Below the pieces are notes generated by a model, which saw nothing but the letters and a program-made list of their open reading frames with translations, made no database searches and was not told the origin of the DNA. A stretch of 64,000 nucleotides of DNA from Piscinibacter aquaticus (GTDB lineage: Bacteria; Pseudomonadota; Gammaproteobacteria; Burkholderiales; Burkholderiaceae_C). The DNA is taken from positions 1,426,001-1,490,000 of the forward strand of contig VOPW01000001.1 in assembly GCA_007994965.1 (NCBI GenBank). Direction: 5' to 3'. Positions 52,323 through 63,428 of the stretch are shown one piece after another (position 1 is the first letter of the stretch; every line of letters starts with the position of its first letter). The position numbers and the translations under genes are program-made.

Positions 52323-54240
52323 ATGGTCTCGATTCAGTTGCCCGACGGTTCGCGCCGGGAGTTTCCCGGCCCGGTCACGGTGGCCGAGGTGGCCGCGTCC
52401 ATCGGCCCGGGTCTCGCCAAGGCGGCGATCGCCGGCCGCGTGGGGCAGGGCGATGCGGCCAAGGTGGTCGATACCAGCTACCGCATGGACGCCGACACGC
52501 CGCTGGCCATCCTGACGGACAAGGATGCCGAGGGGCTGGAAGTCATCCGCCACTCGACGGCGCACCTGCTCGCCTACGCGGTGAAGGAACTGTTCCCCGA
52601 GGCGCAGGTGACCATCGGCCCGGTGATCGAGAACGGCTTCTACTACGACTTCTCGTACAAGCGCCCCTTCACGCCCGAGGACCGGCGGCCATCGAGGCGA
52701 AGATGACGGAGCTCGCGAAGAAGGACGAGAAGGTCGAGCGCCGCGTGCTGCCGCGCGACGAGGCCGTGGCCTATTTCAAGGGCCTGGGCGAGCACTACAA
52801 GGCCGAGATCATCTCCAGCATCCCGGCTGGCGAAGACGTGTCGCTGTACCGCGAAGGGAAGTTCGAGGATCTCTGCCGCGGCCCGCACGTGCCCTCCACG
52901 GGCAAGCTCAAGCACTTCAAGCTGATGAAGGTGGCCGGCGCCTACTGGCGTGGCGACCACCGCAACGAGATGCTGCAGCGCGTCTACGGCACGGCCTGGG
53001 CGAGCAAGGACGACCTGCAGAAATACCTGACGATGCTCGAGGAGGCCGAGAAGCGCGACCACCGCAAGCTCGGCCGCGAGCTCGACCTGTTCCACCTCGA
53101 CGAGCACTCGCCCGGCACGGTGTTCTGGCATCCCAAGGGCTGGGCGCTGTGGCAGGAGGTGGAGCAGTACATGCGCCGCGTCTACCGCGACAACGGTTAC
53201 CAGGAGGTCAGGGGCCGCAGCTGCTCGACAAGGCGCTGTGGGAGAAGACCGGCCACTGGGACAAGTACCGGGAGAACATGTTCACGACGGAGTCGGAGAA
53301 GCGCGACTACGCGCTCAAGCCGATGAACTGCCCCGGCCACATCCTGATCTTCAAGCAGGGCATCAAGAGCTACCGCGACCTGCCGCTGCGCTACGGCGAA
53401 TTCGGCCAGTGCCACCGCAACGAGCCCACGGGCGGCCTGCACGGCATCATGCGCGTGCGCGGCTTCACGCAGGACGACGGCCACATCTTCTGCTCCGAGG
53501 ACATGATCCTCGAGGAGTGCGTGGCCTACACGGCGCTGCTGCAGAAGGTCTACGCCGACTTCGGCTTCACCGACATCCTCTACAAGGTGGCCACGCGCCC
53601 GGCGGCGCGCATCGGCTCCGACGAGATCTGGGACAAGGCCGAGCACGCGCTGATGGAGAGCCTGCGCCGCTCGGGCGTGGAGTTCGTCATCGCCCCGGGC
53701 GACGGCGCCTTCTACGGCCCGAAGATCGAGTACACGCTGAAGGACGCCATCGGCCGGCAGTGGCAGTGCGGCACGATGCAGGTCGACTTCTCGATGGCCG
53801 AGCGGCTGGGCGCCGAATACGTCGCAGAAGATGGCTCGCGCCGTCATCCGGTGATGCTGCACCGGGCGATCGTCGGCAGCCTGGAGCGCTTCATCGGCAT
53901 CCTGATCGAGCAGCATGCCGGCGCGCTGCCGGTCTGGCTCGCACCGCGGCAGGTCAGCGTGCTCACGATCACCGACGCCCAGGCAGACTATGCGGCAGAG
54001 GTTACCAAAACGCTGCAAAAACAAGGACTTAGAGCCGCCAGCGATTTGCGGAACGAGAAGATTACCTATAAAATCCGCGAGCATTCGTTGCAGAAGGTCC
54101 CGTACATCCTCGTCGTGGGTGACAAGGAGAAGGCAAACGGGGCCGTTGCCGTGCGCGCCCGGGGCAACCAGGACCTCGGCGTGATGCCCCTGGCGGACTT
54201 CCTCGGGAAGATCGCCTCGGACGTCGCCCGCAAGCTGTGA
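52323..54240 (+). CDS. thrS: Threonyl-tRNA synthetase (two frame breaks)
   Basis: A class II synthetase of about 640 residues. The TGS domain lies at 1-60 ([22 protein letters not shown]), the editing domain near 75-220 ([37 protein letters not shown] restored, [15 protein letters not shown]), and the catalytic core has [21 protein letters not shown] near 334, the [11 protein letters not shown] block and the zinc Cys and His residues. Breaks at 52684 (CCTGG read as CCGG) and 53206 (C-run short by one). The anticodon-binding tail is intact. Confidence 0.97.
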
Positions 54241-54330
54241 TCACGACGGTGGCCACACGCTGGAGTTCCGGCGCGCAAAGTGTTTACGGGCTTCTTCCTT
54301 GCCTTGGAAGTCCGCTGAAAGGTACCCACC

Positions 54331-54878
54331 ATCGCTACTTTTGTTGACCGCCGTACGCCGAACGCCGAGCGCAAGCACCGGTTGAACCGCGAGATCATGG
54401 CGCCCGAAGTCCGTCTGAACGGCCCCGAGAACGAACCACTGGGCATCGTGCCCCTCCAGGAAGCGCTGCGCATGGCCGGCGACCTGGACGTCGATCTGGT
54501 GGAGATCGTGGCTCAGGCGGATCCCCGGTGTGCCGCCTGATGGACTACGGCAAGTTCAAGTACCAGGAACAAAAGCGCGCAGCGGAAGCCAAGGCCAAGC
54601 AGAAGGTCATCGAAGTCAAGGAAGTGAAGTTCCGTCCGGGAACGGACGAAGGCGATTACCAGATCAAGATGCGCAACCTGCGCCGCTTCATCGAGGAAGA
54701 CGGCGACAAGGGCAAGGTCACGCTGCGCTACCGCGGCCGCGAGATCACGCACCAGGACATCGGCATGCGGCTGCTCGAGCGCATCCGCGACGAACTGGCC
54801 GACGTGGCGGTGGTGGAGCACATGCCCAAGCTCGAAGGCCGGCAGATGATCATGGTGCTCGCACCGAAGCGAAAGTAA
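54331..54878 (+). CDS. infC: Translation initiation factor IF-3, with AUC start (frame break near 54525)
   Basis: It binds the 30S subunit and discriminates start codons. The protein begins [21 protein letters not shown] from an ATC codon at 54331, preceded by AAAGG. Non-AUG starts that IF-3 itself disfavours are a known autoregulatory feature of infC. Next are [21 protein letters not shown], a break near 54525 ([17 protein letters not shown] restored) and [16 protein letters not shown] with the C-terminal domain. About 183 residues. Confidence 0.95.
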
Positions 54879-54995
54879 GTCGAAGAGTTCAGTGCCTCGG
54901 TCTGGTCGCCGGGGCGCTGTCAGAAGCGGCTGCAGGCCAACAAGACGGCGGAGTTTCCCCGGCGCCTGTCAGCAGCAAACCAAGAAGGAGCAGTC

Positions 54996-55199
54996 ATGCC
55001 CAAGATGAAGACCAAGAGCAGCGCGAAGAAGCGCTTCCGCGTGCGCCCGGGTGGCACCGTCAAGCGGGGCCGGGCGTTCAAGCGCCACATCCTCACCAAG
55101 AAGACCACGAAGAACAAGCGCCACCTGCGTGGTGCGGTCACCGTGCACGAGACCAACATGGGCCACATGGCTCAGATGTTGCCGTTCGCGGGTCTTTGA
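54996..55199 (+). CDS. rpmI: 50S ribosomal protein L35
   Basis: 67 residues, [17 protein letters not shown] onward, strongly basic and complete, ending MLPFAGL. AAGGAG precedes the ATG. The conserved order infC-rpmI-rplT supports the call. The 117 bases between infC and rpmI hold no recognisable hairpin with a T-run. Confidence 0.98.
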   Translation: MPKMKTKSSAKKRFRVRPGGTVKRGRAFKRHILTKKTTKNKRHLRGAVTVHETNMGHMAQMLPFAGL

Positions 55200-55224
55200 G
55201 TCGCCAAGGTAAAGGAGAAGAGAA

Positions 55225-56716
<1,492 letters not shown>

Positions 56717-56725
56717 GCACGATCC

Positions 56726-59139
56726 ATGCAGTTTCCCGAATCCTGGTTGCGCGAGTTCTGCAACCCGCCGATCTCCACGGCCGAGCTGGCCGAGCTGCTG
56801 ACCATGTCCGGCATGGAGGTGGAAGAGACGCGCCCGGCCGCGCCCGCGTTCAGCGGCATCGTGGTGGCGCAGGTGCTGTCGGTGGCGCAGCACGCCAATG
56901 CCGACAAGCTCAAGGTCTGCGAGGTCGATGCCGGCACCGGAGCGACGCTGCAGATCGTCTGCGGCGCGCCCAACGTGCGCGCCGGCATCCGCGTGCCTTG
57001 TGCGCTGGTGGGCGCGCAGCTGCCGCCGGCGGAAGACGACGGCAAGCCCTTCGTCATCAAGCTCGGCAAGCTGCGCGGCGTGGAGAGCCAGGGCATGCTG
57101 TGCTCGGCGCGCGAGCTCAAGCTGTCCGACGACCACGGCGGCCTGCTGATCCTCGCCGACGACGCGCCGGTGGGCGCCGACATCCGCACGCACCTGCAGC
57201 TCGACGACACGATCTTCACGCTCAAGCTCACGCCGAACGGCGCATGGCCTGAGCGTGTACGGCATCGCGCGTGAGGTGTCTGCGCTGACCGGCGCGCCGC
57301 TGAAGACGCCGGAGATCACGCCGGTCAAGCCTTCGCACGACGGGAAGCTCAAGGTGACGGTGCAGGCCCGCGACCTGTGCGGCCGCTTCTCCGGTCGCAT
57401 CGTGCGCGGCGTGGACACCACCGCGAAGACGCCGGCCTGGATGGTCGATCGCCCGGCGCGATGCGGGCAGCGCTCGGTCACGGCGCTGGTCGACATCTCG
57501 AACTACGTGATGTTCGAGTACGGCCGGCCCTCGCACATCTTCGATCTCGACAAGATCCACGGCGGCCTGACCGTGCGCTGGGGCCGTGCCGGCGAGACGC
57601 TGGAGCTGCTCAACGGCAACACGATCGAGGTCGACGAGAAGGTCGGCGTGATCGCCGACGACAAGGCGGTGGAGTCGCTGGCCGGCATCATGGGCGGTGA
57701 ATCGACCGCGGTGTCGGATGCGACGCGCAACGTCTACGTGGAGGCCGCCTTCTGGTGGCCGGAGGCCTTGGCCGGGCGCTCGCGCCGCTTCAACTTCGCC
57801 ACCGACGCCGGGCACCGCTTCGAGCGCGGCGTCGACCCGGCGCTGACCGTCGAGCACATCGAGCGCATCACGCAGCTGATCATCGACATCTGCGGCGGCG
57901 AGGCCGGCCCGATGGACGACCGGTGCTCGCGCTGCCCAAGGCCGAACCGGTGACGCTGCGCGTGGCGCGCGCTGCCAAGGTGATCGGCATGCCCGTCACC
58001 CAGGAGCAGTGCGAAGGGGTGATGCGGCGCCTGGGCCTGCAGTTCACGAGTGCGCCCGGCACGATCACCGTCACGCCGCCGTCGTGGCGTTTCGACCTGA
58101 AGATCGAGGAAGACCTGATCGAGGAAGTGGCCCGCGTCGTGGGCTATCGCCTGCTGCCCGATACGCCGCCTGTGGCGCCGGTCACCGCGCACATTCGCCC
58201 GGAAGCGCAGCGCGGCCTGAGCGCCGTTCGCCATGCGCTGGCGCAGCTCGGCTACCAGGAGACGATCGGCTTCAGCTTCGTCGAGGAACGCTGGGAGCAG
58301 GAGCTTGCCGGCAACCCGGACCCGATCCGCGTGCTCAACCCGATCGCCAGCCCGCTGGCGGTGATGCGCTCGTCGCTGCTCGGCAGCCTCGTCTCGGTGC
58401 TGCAGACCAACCGGCGCGCAAGGCCAGCCGCGTGCGGGTGTTCGAGAGCGGGCGCGTGTTCCGCCGTGATGCGTCGGTGGCCGATGGTGACCACAGCGTG
58501 GCCGGCGTCGACCAGCCGCGCCGCATCGCCGGCCTGGCCTGGGGACGCGTCGATGCGCTGCAATGGGGCAGCAAGGAACGCGCGGTCGACTTCTTCGACG
58601 TCAAGGGCGACATCGAGGCGCTGTTCGCGCCGCGTATCGTGACCTTCGCGCCGGCCGAGCATCCGGCGATGCATCCGGGGCGCTGCGCGCGCGTGGAGCT
58701 CGGCGGCCGGCCCATCGGCCACGTCGGTGAACTGCACCCGCGCTGGCGGCAGGCGTATGACCTGCCTTCGGCGCCGCTCCTGTTCGAGCTCGATCTGGAA
58801 GCCGTGCTCGCGCGCGACGTGCCGGCCTTCGCGCCGCTGCCGCGCCAGCAGTCGGTCTACCGCGATATCGCGGTGGTGGCCGGCGAGCAGGTCAGCCACG
58901 CGGCGCTGATGGAGGCGATCGCCGCCGGGCAAGGCGGCCTCGTGCGCTCGGCGCGCCTGTTCGACATCTACAAGCCCGCCGCGGCGGCGGCTGACATGAA
59001 GCCCGGCGAGCGCAGCCCGGCCGTGCGGCTCGAACTGCTGGACAACGACAACACCCTCACCGACGAGCGTATCGAGGCCACCGTGGCCGATGTGATCGAG
59101 CGGCTGGGCGCGCGGCTGGGCGTGCGCCTGCGCGGCTGA
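56726..59139 (+). CDS. pheT: Phenylalanyl-tRNA synthetase, beta subunit (three frame breaks)
   Basis: N-terminal [17 protein letters not shown]-type tRNA-binding domain at about 40-150 ([34 protein letters not shown]), then B3/B4 editing and core ([37 protein letters not shown]), and a C-terminal FDX-ACB domain ([19 protein letters not shown]). Breaks at 57242, 57922 and 58417 all coincide with CCTGG or CCAGG misread as CGG or CCGG. About 806 residues restored. The start is 10 bases after pheS. Confidence 0.97.
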
Positions 59140-59162
59140 GCAAGGTTCAGGCGAAAGGCACC

Positions 59163-59525
59163 ATGGACGACAACGACAAGCTTCGCGAGCGGGTCATCCT
59201 GCCCTCGATCGAGACGCCCACGCTGACCAAGGCGGAACTGGCCGACCTGCTGTTCGAGCGGCTCGGTCTGAACAAGCGCGAGTCCAAGGACATGGTCGAG
59301 GGATTCTTCGACATCATCCACGCCACGCTGGTGCAGGGCGAGGACGTCAAGCTCTCGGGCTTCGGCAACTTCAACATCCGCCGCAAGGCGCCACGCCCGG
59401 GGCGCAACCCGCGCACCGGCGAGGCCATCCCGATCAAGGCACGCAACGTGGTGACCTTCCACGCCAGCCACAAACTCAAGGGAGTCGTGCAAGGCGACAT
59501 ACCTGCCGGGGAGGAGTTCGAGTAA
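59163..59525 (+). CDS. ihfA: Integration host factor, alpha subunit
   Basis: 120 residues: [21 protein letters not shown], dimer and DNA-bending arm [21 protein letters not shown] with [19 protein letters not shown]. It has a slightly long N-terminal extension ([17 protein letters not shown]). It is next to pheT, as in most proteobacteria, and bends DNA as a heterodimer with IhfB. Confidence 0.96.
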   Translation: MDDNDKLRERVILPSIETPTLTKAELADLLFERLGLNKRESKDMVEGFFDIIHATLVQGEDVKLSGFGNFNIRRKAPRPGRNPRTGEAIPIKARNVVTFHASHKLKGVVQGDIPAGEEFE

Positions 59526-59560
59526 AGTCTTAGCTTTCCCACGGGAACTCTTTGATTTTC

Positions 59561-59999
59561 ATGGAGAAAGCGCTCCCAGCCATCCCGGCGAAGCGTTACT
59601 TCACCATCGGTGAGGTGAGCGAGCTTTGCGGGGTGAAGCCGTACGTGCTGCGCTACTGGGAGCAGGAATTCACGCAGCTCAAGCCGATGAAGCGCCGCGG
59701 CAACCGGCGCTACTACCAGCACCACGAGGTGCTGCTCATCCGGCGCATCCGCGAACTGCTGTACGAGCAGGGCTTCACCATCAGCGGGGCGCGCAACCGG
59801 CTGGCCGACGCGATGTCCGCCGCCCGGGAGGCCGCCTTGCCTCCGACGGACGACGAGCCGGACGAGGTGATCGACATGAGCGAGGCGTTGCCGGATGACG
59901 CGACCGTGGACACCGCGGAGCGTTCGCCGCACAGCGGCGAGCCGACAGCAGCAGACTTGCGCAGCGAATTGCTGGCCATTCGCGCTGCTGCTCGCCTGA
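59561..59999 (+). CDS. MerR-family regulator downstream of ihfA (probable frame break near the 3' end)
   Basis: A MerR helix-turn-helix (YFTIGEVSELCGVKPYVLRYWE, MKRRGNRRYYQHHEVLLIRRI) with an acidic C-terminal half. The uninterrupted frame would run through the tRNA gene to 60238, which is implausible. A two-base loss in the GCGC run near 59982 would instead end the protein as ELLAIRALLLA at TGA 59997-59999, the usual ending of this family. The ATG at 59561 is preferred. Target genes unknown. Confidence 0.8.
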
Positions 60000-60022
60000 G
60001 CGGCGAGTGCGACGCATCGGGC

Positions 60023-60028
60023 TATAAT
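60023..60028 (+). promoter_or_regulatory. -10 element of the tRNA-Pro gene
   Basis: A perfect TATAAT, 12 bases before the first tRNA base. No matching -35 is evident within 15-19 bases upstream. Confidence 0.55.
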
Positions 60029-60040
60029 CTACAGCTTCGT

Positions 60041-60117
60041 CGGGGTGTAGCGCAGCACGGTAGCGCACTTGCATGGGGTGCAAGGGGTCGCGAGTTCGAA
60101 TCCCGCCACCCCGACCA
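60041..60117 (+). tRNA. tRNA-Pro (anticodon GGG)
   Basis: Acceptor CGGGGTG pairs with CACCCCG; D-arm GCGC/GCGC; anticodon stem CTTGC/GCAAG with loop ATGGGGT, so the anticodon is GGG; T-arm GCGAG-TTCGAAT-CCCGC; discriminator A and an encoded CCA end at 60117. Length 77. It decodes CCC/CCT proline codons. Confidence 0.95.
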
Positions 60118-60129
60118 AAGACCGCAGAG

Positions 60130-60158
60130 GCCCGGTACCGAAAGGTGCCGGGCTTTCC
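60130..60158 (+). terminator. Terminator after tRNA-Pro
   Basis: GCCCGGTACC (60130-60139), GAAA tetraloop, GGTGCCGGGC (60144-60153): ten pairs with one G-T wobble, followed by TTTCCT. It ends the translation operon and tRNA transcript before the convergent vanR. Confidence 0.8.
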
Positions 60159-60186
60159 TGCTTCTGGGCGGGCCGTTCCCGCCGGG

Positions 60187-60903
60187 TCATCGCATCGTTG
60201 GCGAACTCGCCGCGACAGCACCGAACAGCTGCCCATAGCGGAAGCCGACCCAGGCGTGCTCGCGCATCAGCATCTCCGCGCGGGCCGATTCGCGCCGATC
60301 CAGCGCATCGAGCACCAGCCGGTGCTGCAGCTGCGCGATACGCAGCTTCTCGTACTCGGCGGGCAGATCACCGCGGTCCAATGCAATCGAATCGGCCGAG
60401 GCAAACGGCAGGTGGTCGTTGCGCGCGATGGCGTCGGCGATCACCCGGCTCTCGTGCGACTGCACCAGGGTGTCGTGGAAGCGCTTGTTGAGCCGGCTCC
60501 AGCGGCCAATGTCATCCTCGACTAGGTGGCCCTTGGCGAGGATCCCGTCGCCCTCGGCAATGCACTCGGCCAGTGCGGCTCGCACGGCGGCGCTCGGGCC
60601 GCGTTCGGCGAGGTGGCGCACCGCCAAGCCTTCGAGCGTGCCCCGCACCTCGATGGCCGAGCGCACGTCGGCCTCGGAGAAGCTGCGCACCTCGTAGCCG
60701 CGCTTGCCGGCCTTGGCGAGCAGCCCTTCCTGCTCGAGCGTTCTGAAAGCCGGGCGCACCGGGGTGCGCGAGACGCCGAGCGAGGCTGCGACCGGGATCT
60801 CGGCGAGCCGCTCGCCGGCCGGCAGGCGGCCGCTGACGATGAGCTGGCGCAAGGTGGCGACGACGCTGCCGGATTCGGCGCGGGAGGGCTGAATTGGATC
60901 CAT
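60187..60903 (-). CDS. vanR: VanR, GntR/FCD-type repressor of vanillate demethylase
   Basis: 238 residues. The start at 60903 overlaps an operator copy (ATGGATCCAATT read on the minus strand). The winged helix is VVATLRQLIVSGRLPAGERLA and LGVSRTPVRPAFRTLEQEGLL; the effector domain has RLNKRFHDTLVQSHES and a terminal REHAWVGFRYGQLFG. It faces vanA, and the intervening DNA carries three ATTGGATCCA sites, the sequence bound by VanR in other bacteria. It is probably relieved by vanillate and autoregulated. Confidence 0.9.
   Translation of the reverse strand: MDPIQPSRAESGSVVATLRQLIVSGRLPAGERLAEIPVAASLGVSRTPVRPAFRTLEQEGLLAKAGKRGYEVRSFSEADVRSAIEVRGTLEGLAVRHLAERGPSAAVRAALAECIAEGDGILAKGHLVEDDIGRWSRLNKRFHDTLVQSHESRVIADAIARNDHLPFASADSIALDRGDLPAEYEKLRIAQLQHRLVLDALDRRESARAEMLMREHAWVGFRYGQLFGAVAASSPTMR
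60892..60902. promoter_or_regulatory. VanR operator copy 1, over the vanR start codon
   Basis: AATTGGATCCA, one base short of the full palindrome. Its right end includes the vanR initiation codon on the minus strand, a placement suited to autorepression. Confidence 0.75.
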
Positions 60904-60942
60904 AAAACTCAAACGCTTGCGGAGATTACCCAGTATGAACGA

Positions 60943-60958
60943 CAATTGGATCCAATTG
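60943..60958. promoter_or_regulatory. VanR operator copy 2, full palindrome
   Basis: CAATTGGATCCAATTG, a perfect 16-base palindrome containing the complete ATTGGATCCAAT. It lies 30 bases before the vanA start, with its centre 52 bases from copy 1. Confidence 0.85.
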
Positions 60959-60966
60959 CTAGGGCG

Positions 60967-60977
60967 AATTGGATCCA
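60967..60977. promoter_or_regulatory. VanR operator copy 3, just before vanA
   Basis: AATTGGATCCA, centred 23 bases from copy 2 and overlapping the vanA ribosome-binding region (CCAGGAG), 11 bases before the vanA start. Confidence 0.75.
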
Positions 60978-60987
60978 GGAGCCGCCG

Positions 60988-62033
60988 ATGTTTCCGAAGA
61001 ATGCATGGTACGTGGCCTGTACGCCGGCCGAGATCGACGAGAAGCCGCTGGGCCGCACGGTGTGCGGCGAGCGCGTCGTCTTCTTCCGTGGCCCCGAGGG
61101 CCAGGCCGTCGGGTTGGACGACTGGTGCCCGCACCGCGGCGCGCCGCTGTCGCTGGGCCGCGTGGTGGAAGGCAAGCTGGTCTGCGGCTACCACGGCCTG
61201 GAGATGGGTTGCGAAGGCAAGGCGATCGCGATGCTGGTCAGCGCGTGCGCGGCTTCCCGCCGGTGAAGACCTACCCGGTGATCGAGCGCTACGGTTTCGT
61301 CTGGGTGTGGCCGGGCGATGCCGCTCAGGCTGATCCGGCCAAGCTGCCCGATCTCGCCTGGGCGGAAGACCCGGCCTGGGCCTTCGGCGGCGGCATGTTC
61401 CATGTGAAGTGCGACTACCGGCTGATGATCGACAACCTGATGGACCTGACGCACGAGAAATACGTGCACGCCACCAGCATCGGCCAGCAGGAGCTCGACG
61501 AGGTGCCGGCGCACACCAGCGCCGAGGGTGACGTGGTGATCACACGGCGCGACATGACGGGCGTGAAGGCGCCGCCGTTCTGGCAGGCGGCAATGCGCGG
61601 CAATGGGCTGGATGCCGAGGCCACCGTCGATCGCTGGCAGCGCTGCCGCTTCGTGCCGCCGTCCAGCGTCTTCATCGACGTCGGCGTGGCGCTGGCCGGG
61701 CAGGGCGGTTTCGATGCGCCGGCCGCAGTCAAGACCTCCGGCATCGTCATCGACCTGATCACCCCGGAGACCGAGACCTCGATCTGGTACTTCTGGGGCC
61801 TGGCGCGCAACTTCCGGCCGGAGGACAAGGCGCTGACTGCCTCCATCCGCGAGGCGCAGGGCAAGGTGTTCATGGAAGACCTGGAAATGCTCGAGAGCCA
61901 GCAGCGCAACCTGCTGGCGCGGCCCGAGCGCAAGCTGCTGTCGCTGAACACCGACCTGGGCGGCGTGCAGGCGCGGCGCATCGTCGAGCGGCTGGTCGAG
62001 CAGGAACGCGCCCCGGCGGCGAGTGCGGCATGA
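60988..62033 (+). CDS. vanA: Vanillate O-demethylase, oxygenase subunit (frame break near 61236)
   Basis: A Rieske non-heme iron oxygenase. Start FPKNAWYVACTPAEIDEKPLG; Rieske site CPHRGAPLSLGRVVEGKLVCGYHG from residue 47; mononuclear-iron region LMIDNLMDLTHEKYVHATSIG. At 61236 CCTGG is read as CTGG; restored, AIAMPGQRVRGFPPVKTYPV joins the halves. About 349 residues. It converts vanillate to protocatechuate and formaldehyde. The stop overlaps vanB as ATGA. Confidence 0.95.
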
Positions 62034-62995
62034 GCGCGGCCGGCTTCAGCGTGCGGGTGGCACGCAAGACGGCGGAGGCCGAAGGCATCTGCAGCTTCGA
62101 GCTGGTGCGCACCGACGGGAAGCCGCTGCCGGCCTTCGCCGCGGGCTCGCACATCGACGTGGAGATTCCCGGCGGCCTCACACGGCAATACTCGTTGTGC
62201 AACGACCCGGCCGAGACGCACCGCTACCAGATCGCGGTGCTGCGCGACGCCGGCTCGCGCGGTGGCTCGGTGGCGATGCATGACCGCGTGAACGAAGGCG
62301 ACGTGCTGGCCATCAGCGCGCCGAAGAATCACTTCGCGCTCGCCCATGATGCGAAGAGCCACCTGCTGCTGGCCGGCGGAATCGGCGTGACGCCGCTGCT
62401 GTGCATGGCCGAGCGGCTGGCGCAGCTGGGTGCGGACTTTCAGATGCACTACTGCACCCGCTCGAGGGCGCGGACGGCCTTCGTGCAGCGCATCGAGGCC
62501 TCGGCCTTCGCCTCGTGCGTGGCTTTCCACTTCGACGATGGGGCGGCCGAACAGCGGTTCGATCTCGACGCGACTCTGTCACGCCCAACGCCGGGCCGGC
62601 ATCTCTACGTCTGCGGGCCGAAGGGCTTCATGGACGCGGTGCTGGTCAAGGCGCGTGCGCAAGGCTGGCCCGAGGCGCAGATCCACTACGAGTTCTTCGG
62701 CGCCGAGGTCGCAGCGCGTGCCGATGATGGCAGCTTCGAGGTGAAGCTGGCCAGTTCAGGACGGGTGATCCGCGTGGCGGCCGACTGCACCGTGGTGCAG
62801 GCCCTGTCGGCAGCCGGCGTCAGCGTGGCTACCTCGTGCGAGCAGGGCGTGTGCGGCACCTGCCTGACGCGGGTGATCGAGGGCGAGCCCGATCACCGCG
62901 ACATGTACCTCACGCCGGAGGAGCAGGCGGCAGGAGACCAGTTCCTGCCGTGCTGCTCGAGGTCGAAGTCAGCGTTGCTGGTGCTCGACCTCTGA
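62030..62995 (+). CDS. vanB: Vanillate O-demethylase, reductase subunit
   Basis: 321 residues, intact. Flavin domain RQYSLCNDPAETHRYQIAVL, NAD-binding LLLAGGIGVTPLLCMAERL and HLYVCGPKGFMDAVL, and a C-terminal plant-type ferredoxin with CEQGVCGTCLTRV from about residue 270 and the last Cys in FLPCCSRSK. It passes electrons from NADH through flavin and a 2Fe-2S centre to VanA. Confidence 0.96.
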   Translation: MSAAGFSVRVARKTAEAEGICSFELVRTDGKPLPAFAAGSHIDVEIPGGLTRQYSLCNDPAETHRYQIAVLRDAGSRGGSVAMHDRVNEGDVLAISAPKNHFALAHDAKSHLLLAGGIGVTPLLCMAERLAQLGADFQMHYCTRSRARTAFVQRIEASAFASCVAFHFDDGAAEQRFDLDATLSRPTPGRHLYVCGPKGFMDAVLVKARAQGWPEAQIHYEFFGAEVAARADDGSFEVKLASSGRVIRVAADCTVVQALSAAGVSVATSCEQGVCGTCLTRVIEGEPDHRDMYLTPEEQAAGDQFLPCCSRSKSALLVLDL

Positions 62996-63010
62996 GGAGG
63001 GCGGCAACCT

Positions 63011-63268
63011 TCAGGCCGTGGTCGGCGCGGCTGCGGCCGGGCAGGCGTTGCACTTGCCGAGGCCCGGCAGGCGCGGATCGGGCTTGCCATCGCCGGTCTT
63101 GAAGTTGGCACGGCAGCGCCGGCAAACGTACATCTTCGAGCTCGACATCAGCGGCCGGATGCCCGGCTCGGCGCTCGGCCGCGCCGCGGTGTACTCGGCC
63201 TGGGTCTGGCGGAGCTTCATGGCGGGCGTCTCGGGCGTCGAAGAGGGCGAGGGGCGGCGTGTGGTCAT
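63011..63268 (-). CDS. Small zinc-ribbon-like protein, unknown function
   Basis: 85 residues. Two Cys pairs, CRRCRANF and CNACP, spaced by a basic GDGKPDPRLPGLGK loop, suggest a zinc ribbon. The N-terminal 40 residues are Ser/Thr/Pro-rich and probably disordered; an internal ATG (MKLRQTQAEYTAARPS) is an alternative start at 63220. It converges with vanB. Confidence 0.6.
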   Translation of the reverse strand: MTTRRPSPSSTPETPAMKLRQTQAEYTAARPSAEPGIRPLMSSSKMYVCRRCRANFKTGDGKPDPRLPGLGKCNACPAAAAPTTA

Positions 63269-63428
63269 GGCGCAGTCAGTCCGAGGAACGAAAGGCTGAG
63301 AGGAGGAGGGGCTCTGGTGGCCCGATCAATCCGCTATTGTCCCAGCTTTCCGCAACACCCTCGTAAACGGTTGCACAAGACCGTGCGGGCGCTCAACGGG
63401 GTCGGCCCCGCCCGGCTAGAGTCGGCCC

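Noticed and set aside
54397..54878. ATG at 54397 as the infC start
   Set aside because: It would remove the conserved N-terminal segment that precedes it. The ATC at 54331 with a ribosome-binding site fits known infC biology.
60041..60117. tRNA-Pro as an integration site for a genomic island
   Set aside because: No integrase gene, no repeated 3' tRNA end and ordinary housekeeping and vanillate genes on either side.
59561..60238. MerR-type protein extending 226 codons through the tRNA-Pro gene
   Set aside because: The frame would cross a complete tRNA and its terminator. A two-base correction near 59982 gives the normal family ending at 59999.
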